From: Ardenticatenaceae bacterium
GTDB lineage: Bacteria; Chloroflexota; Anaerolineae; Promineifilales; Promineifilaceae
Reading direction: 5' to 3'
DNA length: 64,000 nucleotides
NCBI GenBank assembly: GCA_020634435.1
Contig: JACKBS010000004.1
Location: forward strand, 434,001-498,000
Each line of letters begins with the position of its first letter. Positions within the stretch are counted from its first letter, which is position 1. A program made the position numbers and the translations under genes. The notes below the pieces were generated by a model. That model had not been told where the DNA came from and did no database searches. It saw only the letters and a program-made list of their open reading frames with translations. Shown one piece after another: positions 1-8,462 of this stretch.

Positions 1-2
1 CC

Positions 3-248
3 CAGTGGGACCCGGCCTGCCAGGCCACGGGCATGGCAGAAGGCGATGACGGGCTGTACACGCTGGTGGTTGATCTGGCCGCAGGCGACTACGAATTTAA
101 GGTAGCGCTGGATGGCGATTGGACAACCAACTACGGTTCCGACGGTGCCCAGGATGGCCCCAACTACACCTTTAGTCTGGCCAGCGACAGCACCGTGACC
201 TTTACTTACGATCCGGACACGCACCTGATTGACATTGCCACTGAATAA
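3..248 (+). CDS. C-terminal end of a secreted protein with a pullulanase-type (X25-like) binding module (5' end outside window)
   Basis: The reading frame is open from the left edge and stops at 246-248, so only about 81 C-terminal residues are visible. They contain WDPACQAT, then GLYTL, AGDYEFKVALDG and WTTNYG, the usual landmarks of the small beta-sandwich found in amylopullulanases and other extracellular starch-active proteins. The gene is followed by a strong hairpin and then by two sugar ABC permeases in the same direction. Sugar-binding lipoprotein genes are often separated from their permease genes by such a hairpin, so this may be the tail of the transporter's solute-binding protein. 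A secreted glycosidase is equally possible, because the catalytic or binding part lies outside the window. Confidence 0.6.
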   Translation, partial: QWDPACQATGMAEGDDGLYTLVVDLAAGDYEFKVALDGDWTTNYGSDGAQDGPNYTFSLASDSTVTFTYDPDTHLIDIATE

Positions 249-266
249 CTGATTTAATTCTGTTGG

Positions 267-306
267 AGGCCGGGAGGAGAAAGAATAGCTTCCCGGCCTT
301 CATTTT
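267..306 (+). terminator. Hairpin after the first gene (terminator or mRNA-stabilising stem)
   Basis: Nine-base arms AGGCCGGGA (267-275) and TCCCGGCCT (291-299) are followed by CATTTTCTT. It lies 19 bases after the stop codon and about 100 bases before the permease start. In this position it would let the upstream gene be expressed more strongly than the permeases. Confidence 0.6.
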
Positions 307-406
307 CTTGCCCACAGAGAGCACAAAGAGTTTCGAGGCAAAAGCACATTTCTCAGATTTCTCTTTTTACTCTGTGGCTTTTTCAAATAGATTCTAAGGT
401 GATACC

Positions 407-1990
407 GTGCCTGACAGGGTTTCTCCCACCACCCCCCAAACCAAGGCGTCTATTTTATCGCCCTTCCTGCGCCTCGTCTTTTTGCTGGCTGTTGACACAA
501 CGGCCGTTTACTTCCTCATTCGGGTCATTTCTTTTGGCTACTATCCGCTAGCCGCTGCCACATTTGTTGTTCTTGTTGTTGTCAACATCATTTTGCTGCA
601 CCGCAAGGCATATCCCATCCGCTGGATGGTCGTTGGCCTGATTTTGATGGCGATGTTCACCATCTACCCCATTCTTTTCACCATCTGGGTCTCCTTCACC
701 AACTACGGCGAAGGCCATCTCATCACCCAAGCGCAAGCCATTGAGCAGATTTTAAACGAGAAATACTTGCCGGAGACGGGCCGAGCGTACAGTTGGACCG
801 CCTACAAATCGGCCGATGGCGATTACGTGCTTTGGTTGCAGGATGCCGATGGGATTGGTTATCTGGCCGTGCCCGGCGAACCGCTCACGCAGCCGCAGCC
901 CGGTGAATCTGGCCTGGGTGCGCTGGATGACAAAGGCATCCCGGAGACGATAGAAGGTTACAATCGGCTCAACACCATCCTGGCCACGACGGATCAAAAT
1001 CTGCCCAACATTTTATTTGGCGAGGCGGGCAGCACCATCCAGATTCGCTCGCCCAAAGAAGCGGCCGAATTGCTGCCGCTGTACGAATACGATGCTGAAC
1101 GTGACGCCATGATCAGCCAGGAGACCGGGGTTGTTTTCCAAAACATTCGCGGCACCTTTTCCGCGCCGGACGGCACGCAGCTGCGTCCTGGGTTTGTCGA
1201 GACGATTCAGTTTGCCAACTTCCGCGAATTTTTCACCAGCCCGGCGTTACGTGGTCCGCTGGTGCGCATCATCACCTGGAATTTTGCTTTTGCTATCTTG
1301 AGCCTGGTCTTTAACTTTGCCCTGGGCTTGGCGATTGCCATCATGTTTAACGAGCGCAACTTCCCGTTCAAGAAGCTGATTCGCTCCTTGCTGATTATCC
1401 CCTACACGGTTCCGGCGCTGCTCACCATTTTGATCTGGCGCGGCATGTTGAACCCGGAACTAGGGGTAATTGACCGCTTTTTGGAAAATCTGCTGGGCTG
1501 GGCACCGCCCTGGTTTACCGACCAATGGTGGGCCAAGGTGGCCATTTTGCTCATCAACCTGTGGCTCAGCTACCCATACTTCATGCTCATTTGCAGTGGG
1601 GCGCTGCAATCCATCTCAGAAGATTATTATTCGGCGGCGCAGGTGGATGGGGCCAGCCCCTGGCAGCAGTTCTGGCAAATTACGCTGCCGCTGCTGCTGG
1701 TGGCGGTAGGCCCACTGCTGATCGCCTCGTTGATTTTCAACTTCAACAACTTCAACCTGATCTACATTTTTAACGCGGGCGGGCCGCCGATGGCCGGTAC
1801 GCCGACGCCTGCGGGACATACCGACATTTTGATTAGCTACGTGTACAACCTGGCATTTACCGCCAGCCGTGGGGTCAATTACGGCTTTGCCGCCGCCATT
1901 ACGATGGTTATCTTCTTCATCGTGGGCACGATTACCCTTTTGCAGTTCCGCTATACCAACATGTGGGAGGAGGTGAGCGAAAATGTCTAG
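407..1990 (+). CDS. Carbohydrate ABC transporter permease, MalF/GanP type
   Basis: An inner-membrane permease subunit of a CUT1-family sugar importer. The 527 residues have hydrophobic segments near 20-60 and 70-95. A hydrophilic, probably extracytoplasmic stretch of about 170 residues follows (roughly 100-270), as in MalF. The C-terminal half is the binding-protein-dependent transport domain, with the ATPase-docking EAA motif AAQVDGASPWQQF near residue 405-420. The GTG start at 407 is chosen because AAGGTGAT lies just before it. Its last 8 bases overlap the next permease, so the two are translationally coupled. The neighbouring galactanase suggests the substrate is galacto-oligosaccharide, as in the Bacillus ganSPQAB operon; this is inference. 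No ATPase gene is nearby, so a shared MsmX-like ATPase is likely. Confidence 0.88.
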   Translation: MPDRVSPTTPQTKASILSPFLRLVFLLAVDTTAVYFLIRVISFGYYPLAAATFVVLVVVNIILLHRKAYPIRWMVVGLILMAMFTIYPILFTIWVSFTNYGEGHLITQAQAIEQILNEKYLPETGRAYSWTAYKSADGDYVLWLQDADGIGYLAVPGEPLTQPQPGESGLGALDDKGIPETIEGYNRLNTILATTDQNLPNILFGEAGSTIQIRSPKEAAELLPLYEYDAERDAMISQETGVVFQNIRGTFSAPDGTQLRPGFVETIQFANFREFFTSPALRGPLVRIITWNFAFAILSLVFNFALGLAIAIMFNERNFPFKKLIRSLLIIPYTVPALLTILIWRGMLNPELGVIDRFLENLLGWAPPWFTDQWWAKVAILLINLWLSYPYFMLICSGALQSISEDYYSAAQVDGASPWQQFWQITLPLLLVAVGPLLIASLIFNFNNFNLIYIFNAGGPPMAGTPTPAGHTDILISYVYNLAFTASRGVNYGFAAAITMVIFFIVGTITLLQFRYTNMWEEVSENV

Positions 1991-2874
1991 CACCGTTCCG
2001 CTGCGACGCTTGCAATCCTCCATGAAGGCCCGGCGCACGGTCAGCGTGGGCCTGCGCCTGATTGTGGCGCTGTTTCTGATTGCCTTCTCGGTATTTCCCA
2101 TCCTCTGGGTGATTTCGGCTTCGTTAAATCCCACGGGGTCGCTGGCCACGCAAAAGCTCATCCCGGACAATCCTGGGTTTGATAACTATCGTGTCCTACT
2201 AACCTCTGGCGAGTTTCCTTTCTGGGTTTGGTTTGGCAATTCGCTCAAGATTGCTTCGATCACCTCGGTGCTTTCGCTGGCGATCACCACAACGGCCGCT
2301 TATGCTTTCTCGCGCTTTCGGTTTAACGGCCGTAAAACCATGCTCAAGGGCATCCTCCTCATCCAGGTGTTCCCAGCACTGCTGGCCATTGTGGCCGTCT
2401 TTTTGATGATCTCGCAGGTGGGTGATGTGTTCTCCGGCGTTGGCCTGAACACCCACGCCAGCCTCATTTTGGTTTATCTGGCGGGGCGATGGGCATCAAC
2501 ATTTGGCTGATGAAGGGCTTTCTGGATACGATTCCGCGCGAGATTGACGAGTCGGCTATGGTGGAAGGGGCGACTGACTGGCAAATATTCACCCGGCTTA
2601 TCCTGCCCTTGCTACGGCCGATTCTCATCGTTATTTTGATTTTGAACTACATCAATATCTACGGGGAGTTTATCCTGGCGCGGGTGTTGCTAAAGAGCAA
2701 CGAGCAGTACACGCTGATGGTGGGCTTGCAGGTGTTTGCCGGGGCGCAGTTTAACCAGCGCTGGGGTGTGTTCGCCGCCGGGCGCTCATCGGCGCACTGC
2801 CGATTATGATTATTTATTTGCTGCTGCAAGACCAGATTGTAGGCGGGTTGACGCAGGGAGCGGTGAAGGAGTGA
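1983..2874 (+). pseudogene. Carbohydrate ABC transporter permease, MalG/GanQ type, broken by two frameshifts
   Basis: The second permease of the importer starts with ATG at 1983. The first frame runs to a stop at 2508-2510. The family sequence continues one frame over (MGINIWLMKGFLDTIPREID, with the EAA-type ESAMVEGATDWQIF). Then the frame is lost again near 2788, where GCCGCCGGGCGCTC reads through to a premature stop, while the third frame gives ALIGALPIMIIYLLLQD and ends at 2872-2874. At both points adding a single G to a G run (near 2480 and near 2788) restores the expected MalG sequence. The fused product would be about 297 residues, a normal MalG length. The sequence cannot tell sequencing or assembly error from true decay. 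The stop overlaps the likely start of the galactanase. Confidence 0.85.
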
Positions 2875-4717
2875 AAAATCCACAGATTTCACAGATGGCC
2901 CAGATTTTGCTTTTAGGATTGCTTGTGCTTTTGGTTGGGTGCCAATCGGAGGAGGGGGGGGTGGTAGATACGGCCGTTTCCACCCCACAACCTTCTCCCT
3001 CACCCACCGTTGAAGCAACTGCTGAACCCACCGCCGAGCCAACCCCGCTGCCCACGCCAGCGCCAACCGTAGTGCCCATGCCCGAGGCCGATGTCCCGTT
3101 TTATCTCGGTCTGGATTTGTCCTACGTCAACGAGATGGATGACTGCGGTGCGATTTACCTGGAAAATGGCCAATCCCGCGATGCGTATGAACTGTTCAGC
3201 GACCACGGGGCCAACCTGGTGCGCGCCCGGCTGTGGCACAACCCCGACTGGACTGACTACAGCACCTTGCCAGATGTCACCAAAACATTTCTTCGCGCTA
3301 AAGAAGCGGGCATGGCGACCCTACTTTCCATCCACTACTCTGACAATTGGGCCGACCCTGGCAAGCAGCAAATCCCCGCCGCCTGGGCCGATCTGACCGA
3401 GGCCGAACTGCCCGACACGCTGTACCAGTACACCTACGATGTGCTCAGCGAGCTGTACGCGCAGGGTGTGCTGCCCAACTTTGTCCAGATTGGCAACGAG
3501 ACCAACGCCGGGTTGGTGAAATGGGTCGATGGGCTGGATTGGCCCCGCGACGCCCAACTGTTTAACGCAGGTATTCGCGCCGTGCGCGACATTGCCGCCG
3601 AAACCAACACCCATCCCCAAATTGTGCTGCACGTGGCCCAGCCGGAAAACGCCAGCTGGTGGTTCCGCGAAGCCGCCCAGCATGGCATTACCGATTTTGA
3701 CGTGATTGGCCTCTCTTACTACCCGCAGTGGAGTCAGCTCTCGCCCGTGGATGTGGGCGCATTTACCACTTACCTGCGCCAGACCTTTGGCAAGGACGTC
3801 ATGATTGTGGAGACCGCTTACCCCTGGACGTTTGATGCCGTGGACGAAACGGCCGATAACATCCTCAACCAGGGTATACGCGGCTACGGCATTTCGCCCG
3901 CGGGCCAGCGCCAGTTTTTGGTGGATTTGTCGCAGAGCCTGATTAGCAACGGCGGCCTGGGCGTGGTTTATTGGGAACCAGCCTGGGTGTCTACGCAGTG
4001 TACCACCCGCTGGGGCCAGGATCGCACTGGGAAAATGCCACCTTTTTTGACTTCCAAAACGGCAACGAACTGCACGAAGGCGTTGAATTTCTCAGCTACC
4101 CATACCTATACCCAACCGAGCTAGCCGATGGCGTGGTGGAAGCCAGCTACGGCGACCCACTGCTGACCGATGAGCCAGACGACAACTTTATGCAGTTCAC
4201 CCACCTCGATCTTCTCGATTTGTACGTGCGGGACGATGCCGATGCCATTTACCTGGCGGTGACGGTTGCCGGGGATGTGTATGCGGCCGGGTGGGGCCAA
4301 TTCATGATCTACCTGGACACTACCGAAGATGCGCAAGGTGGGGCCGTAGATGTGGACAACCGGCCCATCACCGCAGCCGAACCTTACTTGCCCGAATTTC
4401 GCCTGGACCTGCGGGTGATGGATTGGAAGGGAACGGCAGGCAGCAGCTTTGAATTTTACGCCTGGGATGGTACCGCGTGGCAAAACCCGGCCTTGCCGGT
4501 TGGGGCAGCAATCCAGCCTGGTTCGCCTTCAGTGATTGAGCTAACGCTGCCCAAAGCGTTACTGGGCGACCCGTCGTTTGTCAACGTGGCCGTGGTCAGC
4601 ACGGGGCGCGGCCGGGCCCACACCGCCGGGGATGTGCTGGGCAGCAGCAACACCATCACCGACTGGGCCGACCCGGTTGTTCTGAGCGAATTTGGGCACT
4701 ATCCTCTGGCGCAATAG
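2871..4717 (+). pseudogene. Secreted GH53 endo-beta-1,4-galactanase lipoprotein, one frameshift
   Basis: This glycoside hydrolase cleaves beta-1,4-galactan or arabinogalactan outside the cell. The GTG start at 2871 overlaps the permease stop; an ATG at 2895 is the alternative. A lipoprotein signal follows (LLVLLVGC) and then a Thr/Pro-rich linker. The catalytic domain begins FYLGLDLSYVNEMDDCGA and carries the two GH53 glutamates in VQIGNETNAG (acid/base) and VMIVETAYPW (nucleophile). Near 4019 the frame shifts: adding one G after CCAGG joins RWGQ to GSHWENATFFDFQNGNE. The other frame then continues to 4717 through a beta-sandwich C-terminal module (about residues 430-615) with ALLGDPSFVNVAVVSTG, resembling CBM9/DOMON-like carbohydrate-binding modules. 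It is the third single-G loss in this operon. Confidence 0.85.
2877..2908 (+). repeat. Dispersed CACAGATT-type repeat, copy 1, inside a gene start
   Basis: The words AATCCACAGATT, CACAGATGG and CCCAGATT match the spacer repeats at 21908-21939 and, inverted, at 22838-22870. Here the repeat forms the first codons of the galactanase signal peptide. Confidence 0.5.
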
Positions 4718-4730
4718 CCGGTACGCGGGG

Positions 4731-5471
4731 CTATTCGGTTTTGGGGGTCAGCTCTGGTGCGCGGCGCAAAATCTCTGGGATTAACTCCTCTTCTGGCATT
4801 TGGCTCCGACCCTGAATTTCCAGTTCGGCGGCAATCTTTTGCACCTGGCTATGAGAGTGCTCTTGCTTAAACAGCCGGACGGGGTTGTAATACACTTCAC
4901 GCCAGTCGGCCACGGGAATCCGTTGTGGCAGGCTGTCTGGCCCAGTGGCCAGGGTTTCCAAAAGTTCTCGTACCTGTTCGGCCGTTCCCTGGATCACGTT
5001 TTGGCAGACCGGCATACGTGGTACCCCTTGCAGCATGTGAAATTGATGAATTAACCAATCTATCAGCAGCATTTTTTGCTGCGCGGTCTGCGCTTTGGGA
5101 AATTGTTCCAGATAGCGTGTGAATAAAGAAGTGGCCGAACCGGGCAGCAGGCTTTTGCCAGTGTAGCTATCATAATATTCGCCACAGGTCACCTGCCAAC
5201 CACACTTTTCACAGCGCAGCAGGTTGCTTTTGTTGCTGGCCCCCATCTGGAATGGTTCGGGAACGGCCGTATTACATTTGCGGCAGGTCACCCGGCCAAA
5301 CTTTTGCGCCTGCCGCACTTCAAACATGTCGCAGACACGGGCATAAATGGCATAGTGCACCTTGTCTAGCAACTCTTCATCCAGCATCCCACGTGCTTCG
5401 CTTTCGTACAAACGGCGAATTTTGATGCGGGATACTCGTCTGGCCCAATGAAATTTATTACGACTTGGCAT
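4731..5471 (-). CDS. Uncharacterised zinc-ribbon protein
   Basis: I do not recognise a named family. The N-terminus is basic (PSRNKFHWARRVSRIKIRRLYESEARG), followed by a probable zinc ribbon with the pairs CRKC and CEKC plus a further Cys in WQVTC, about residues 65-100. The rest is mostly helical, with no signal peptide or membrane segment, so a cytosolic DNA-, RNA- or protein-binding role is likely. The ATG at 5471 is preferred over one four codons upstream because GGAGGGGG lies just before it. It sits convergent to the galactanase, with 13 bases between the stops. The next gene on the same strand, the transaldolase homologue, ends 82 bases upstream of this start, so co-transcription is possible. 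Confidence 0.7.
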   Translation of the reverse strand: MPSRNKFHWARRVSRIKIRRLYESEARGMLDEELLDKVHYAIYARVCDMFEVRQAQKFGRVTCRKCNTAVPEPFQMGASNKSNLLRCEKCGWQVTCGEYYDSYTGKSLLPGSATSLFTRYLEQFPKAQTAQQKMLLIDWLIHQFHMLQGVPRMPVCQNVIQGTAEQVRELLETLATGPDSLPQRIPVADWREVYYNPVRLFKQEHSHSQVQKIAAELEIQGRSQMPEEELIPEILRRAPELTPKTE

Positions 5472-5553
5472 AACCCCCTCCATGAGTGGTTGTGTTGGCC
5501 AGCCCTGGTGGCACCAACAGGGCTAGCAGGTAGATTGTTCGCCTGACAAATGT

Positions 5554-6654
5554 TCAGGCAGCCATGCCCAGGGCAACCGAGCGCTGCATGACGGCCTCGA
5601 TGAGCGCCTGGTACTGTACCTCGCCAGCGTCCAGGTACTCGGCCTGAAGATCGTGCACGATCGCATCCAGGTCTACGCCGGCTTTGGCGACGTTTTCTAG
5701 ATGATCCTCGGCCCCGCCGATGTCTTGAGTGAGCGTGTGGCCAAGGCGGCCCTCCGCTATAAACGCGGCCATGGTTTCGGGCGAGAAGGTGATAATTGTC
5801 TCGCTGCCGATGAGGGCGTTGGTGTAGTGGGTGAGCGGCAGAGCCGGGTCTGCCGGGGTGGTGCGGGTCCATTTGGGCCGCAGCGGGCGGGCTTTGTGAC
5901 GCGCCAGCTGATCCCAGCGGGGGCCGCTAAAGATGTGGCGGTAGCGCTGGAAGAGCAGTTTGGCCAGGGCAACGGCCGTTTTCCCACACAGATCTGGCCT
6001 CCCTTTTTCGCGCAGGACGGGATCCACCGCGGCATCAATTGCCCCAACCGAGAATGAAGCAACGGCCGTTGGCAGAATGCGCCAGGTGCTTTGGGTCGCC
6101 AGCAGGCGCTCTAGCCCGGCGATGTATGCCTGGGCCGCCCGCTCAAAGTCGGTGACGGTGAAAATGTGGGTGATGTTCAGTGATTCGCAGTCGGTGATGA
6201 GCGTCTGGATCGCATCGCAGCCTTCCAGCGTGGCCGGAATTTCGACCATTGCATTGCCCCGGTCCATGCCGTGCAGCAAATGCTTGGCAGTGGCTACCAT
6301 GTTGTGCGTATCGTGCGCCAGCGCCGGGTCCATCTCCAGGCTCACGAAGCCATCCCAACTGCCGCTTTCCTGGTAGACCTCATGCAGCAGGTCGGCCACG
6401 CGGCGGGCATCGTCCATCATCAATCGTTCGTGGATCAGGCGGAACGGGGTGCCTTCGGCCATTTGCTGGCCGATGGCCTGGTCGTAGTCATCGGCCTGGC
6501 GAATGGTTTGGGCAAAAACGGCCGCATTCGCCGTTACCCCCTGAATGCCATTCGCAATTGCCTGGCGCAACTCACCGGAGGTAATGTAATTATGCCGCAT
6601 GTAGTTTAGCCAGGTGGATTGACCCAATTTGTGCAGATCGTGAAGTTTAGACAT
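5554..6654 (-). CDS. Transaldolase-family protein lacking the Schiff-base lysine
   Basis: The 366 residues align throughout with bacterial transaldolases of the pentose phosphate pathway: GQSTWLNYMR, SGELRQAI, GVTANAAVF, WDGFVSLEMDP, AHDTHNMV, then AMVEIPATLEG and AYIAGLERLL. Catalytic transaldolases have Lys in the (M/V)IKIPAT motif, where it forms the Schiff base. Here residue 138 is Glu. The Asp usual in the WLD motif is Asn (residue 17), and TSNP is TANA. Length and fold markers are otherwise normal, and the frame is intact with AGGAGGCGAC before the ATG. The protein is therefore made but should not catalyse the normal reaction. A regulatory, binding or altered-chemistry role is inference. 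Confidence 0.85.
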   Translation of the reverse strand: MSKLHDLHKLGQSTWLNYMRHNYITSGELRQAIANGIQGVTANAAVFAQTIRQADDYDQAIGQQMAEGTPFRLIHERLMMDDARRVADLLHEVYQESGSWDGFVSLEMDPALAHDTHNMVATAKHLLHGMDRGNAMVEIPATLEGCDAIQTLITDCESLNITHIFTVTDFERAAQAYIAGLERLLATQSTWRILPTAVASFSVGAIDAAVDPVLREKGRPDLCGKTAVALAKLLFQRYRHIFSGPRWDQLARHKARPLRPKWTRTTPADPALPLTHYTNALIGSETIITFSPETMAAFIAEGRLGHTLTQDIGGAEDHLENVAKAGVDLDAIVHDLQAEYLDAGEVQYQALIEAVMQRSVALGMAA

Positions 6655-6808
6655 GTCGCCTCCTTACGCTAAAGAGGGATCGTCGAGGTGCGGTGAAGCA
6701 AGGACGTTGATTCTTCCCTACAACTCTTACCAATTAGCTCCTGCGCACAGTATAGGGGAAGACGGCCGAAAATTGCCAGTTACAAAGCTCATATCTTTGG
6801 TGCAATTA

Positions 6809-6911
6809 TGAACCTGAAGAAAATAATTCGGTAATCGTCAACAAGGGCCCTTCAGGTTCATTTAAGGCGATTCAGCGTCCAGTTTATTACCGATTTTATT
6901 TTTGAATCGCC
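6809..6911 (-). other. Spacer with nested inverted repeats
   Basis: The 258-base gap upstream of the transaldolase homologue contains three pairs of complementary arms: TGAACCTGAAG with CTTCAGGTTCA (6809-6819, 6850-6860), CGGTAAT with ATTACCG, and GGCGATTCA with TGAATCGCC next to the stop of the lipoprotein gene. They could form the 3' end of the lipoprotein transcript or a leader for the next gene. The pairs overlap in extent, so alternative folds are possible. The rest of the gap (6655-6808) shows no gene. Confidence 0.4.
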
Positions 6912-6912
6912 A

Positions 6913-7461
6913 TTATTGCCCAAGGGCGAACAGACCGCGCTGCTGGCCCAGTTCATAAAGAACATCGGCAACGCTTTCGGGATGTGGTGAAGAAATTAAA
7001 TTGGTGTCGTTGAAGGAGCGAATGTGGATGAGCCACTGTCCGGCTTGCCAGACCCAACTTTGGTTTTCTTTGGGACTGCCAGGGAATGAGGGATCATCGG
7101 CGGCCCACATCAACAGGGGAAATCCGTGGAACTCGGCTACTTGGGAGTCTCCGCGCTGCAACTCAAAAGCGGCATCGGCTTCTGTTTGGCTGTCGTACCA
7201 GTTAAGCGTGGTGTAGGTTATGTGGCCGGTGGCGGTGGTGCATTCAAACAGGGTGTAATCCGCTTCGCTGCGAAACTTGTGGTAGAACTGCGCCTGGTCG
7301 GCATACATGTCTGGCACGGGGCAAACACGGGGGGCGATTTGGTGGAGTACGGCCGTTCCCCACTCAAGCGGTTCTGGCTCCTTAGCCGGGCCACAGGCCG
7401 CTACTCCCCAACAAACACACAGCAAAAGAAACAGCCAGACAAACTTTTTACGGGTAAACAT
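6913..7461 (-). CDS. Small lipoprotein of unknown function
   Basis: A 182-residue protein with a lipoprotein signal: KK near the N-terminus, a hydrophobic run, and the lipobox VAAC with Cys at residue 23. The mature part has two further cysteines (VCPVP and FECTT) that could form a disulfide, and is rich in aromatic residues (FYHKF, LNWYDSQ, WVWQAGQWLIHI), suggesting a compact beta-rich extracellular domain. GGAGGTTCTG precedes the ATG. Structured inverted repeats follow its stop. I cannot assign a function. Confidence 0.7.
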   Translation of the reverse strand: MFTRKKFVWLFLLLCVCWGVAACGPAKEPEPLEWGTAVLHQIAPRVCPVPDMYADQAQFYHKFRSEADYTLFECTTATGHITYTTLNWYDSQTEADAAFELQRGDSQVAEFHGFPLLMWAADDPSFPGSPKENQSWVWQAGQWLIHIRSFNDTNLISSPHPESVADVLYELGQQRGLFALGQ

Positions 7462-7559
7462 CAGAACCTCCCAGCCTTACGTTCCGGCAAAGCGCCTGGA
7501 ACACGTCATAGACGTTCTCTCTGGCTGGTTGGTTCCACTTTGAGGGGGGTTTTTACCGC

Positions 7560-8108
7560 CTAATCTTCAGTAACGTGCAGCGCCCAAATCTCTGGATACT
7601 GTTCCTGGAATGCCAACCAGGTGTCCCGCTCGATGGTGGGGTCGTTGGAGCGCACGACGTTGAGCGAAATTTGCAGATTTTTGAGGGCGGTATCAAACTG
7701 GCTTTTGGTGCAGCCATACGCCTCTACCACTTCATGGCGCAGGCTGGTGGTTTCCCACGGCTCGTTGCGAATCATCTCAAATACGTGGCCTGCCAGGGAA
7801 TTGAGCTGGATGACTGGTTTGTACGCAGTGGGGAAGTGCGTGTGGCGCAAATAGTCCATCGTCATGAGCACGGCAAAACCGCCCTTGACTTTGCCGTAAA
7901 AAATCTCGTCAGGAAAGGTGGCGGGCAGGCGATTTTTCCAATCCCACACAGCCGAAACCCTGGGACCCCAGCCAGTTTCGCCCTCAATTTTTTCGGGTAT
8001 ATCGATATGTTCCCACAACGACGGCAGATTGCTTTTCTCGCTGTCAAAGATGGTGCAGATTTGCAACTCACGGATTAGATAGCGGGCTTCTTCAAATGTT
8101 TTGATCAT
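7560..8108 (-). CDS. Hypothetical cytosolic protein, possibly AlkZ-related
   Basis: About 182 residues from the ATG at 8108 (MIKTFEEARYLIREL). Upstream in-frame codons run into a dispersed repeat, so the longer start at 8177 is unlikely. Sequence marks are SLWEHIDIPEKI, GWGPRVSAVWDWKNRLP, YGKVKGGFAVLM and LRHEVVEAYGCTKSQFD, the last looking like a winged-helix segment. This pattern reminds me of proteins labelled AlkZ-related, but the DNA-glycosylase catalytic signature is not evident, so I do not assign an activity. No membrane segment. Confidence 0.6.
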   Translation of the reverse strand: MIKTFEEARYLIRELQICTIFDSEKSNLPSLWEHIDIPEKIEGETGWGPRVSAVWDWKNRLPATFPDEIFYGKVKGGFAVLMTMDYLRHTHFPTAYKPVIQLNSLAGHVFEMIRNEPWETTSLRHEVVEAYGCTKSQFDTALKNLQISLNVVRSNDPTIERDTWLAFQEQYPEIWALHVTED

Positions 8109-8172
8109 ATGGTTGTACCGTACTCTCCCGGAGGTTCTTTGCGATTTCAAAATTAGTTTGGGTGATAAATTT

Positions 8173-8312
8173 GTCATGCTGAGAGCCTGTGCTGAGGCTG
8201 CCGAAGTATCCTCTGAAGCATCCCGCCCGCATGATCGTTTGTGAAACTTCGCTTAGGGCAAAGCGCTTGATATGTGCTCCTTGCGGGATTCTTCGCTTCG
8301 CTCAGAATGACA
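8173..8312. repeat. Dispersed inverted repeat family A, copy 1
   Basis: The element opens GTCATGCTGAG, continues with GAAGCATCCCGCCCG, and closes TGCGGGATTCTTCGCTTCG then CTCAGAATGACA. The two ends are roughly complementary, so the element can fold into a long hairpin. It lies in tandem with copy 2, in the spacer upstream of the 7560-8108 gene. Further copies are at 22684, 60556 and 60686. Confidence 0.85.
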
Positions 8313-8326
8313 ATTTAAGATTCGTT

Positions 8327-8442
8327 GTCATGCTGAGGTCCTCCGAAGCATCCCGCCCGTTTGATATCCGGCGCAATTTTTGCTTCTATCATGGCCCCGC
8401 CTATGCTCCTTGCGGGATTCTTCGCTTCGCTCAGAAGGACAG
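8327..8442. repeat. Dispersed inverted repeat family A, copy 2
   Basis: It has the same opening (TTGTCATGCTGAGGTC) and closing (GGGATTCTTCGCTTCGCTC) words as copy 1, with a different middle. It ends about 20 bases from the stop of the YdeI-like gene. Confidence 0.85.
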
Positions 8443-8462
8443 TTTAAGGTCAAGAAAAACGC

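Noticed and set aside
2736..2870. An upstream extension of the galactanase frame
   Set aside because: It is the frame-shifted reading of the permease gene; the lipoprotein signal begins only at 2871 or later.
1983..2874. Programmed ribosomal frameshifting in the permease gene
   Set aside because: Both shift sites lack slippery heptamers or stimulatory structure, and a third similar break lies in the next gene; single-base loss is simpler.
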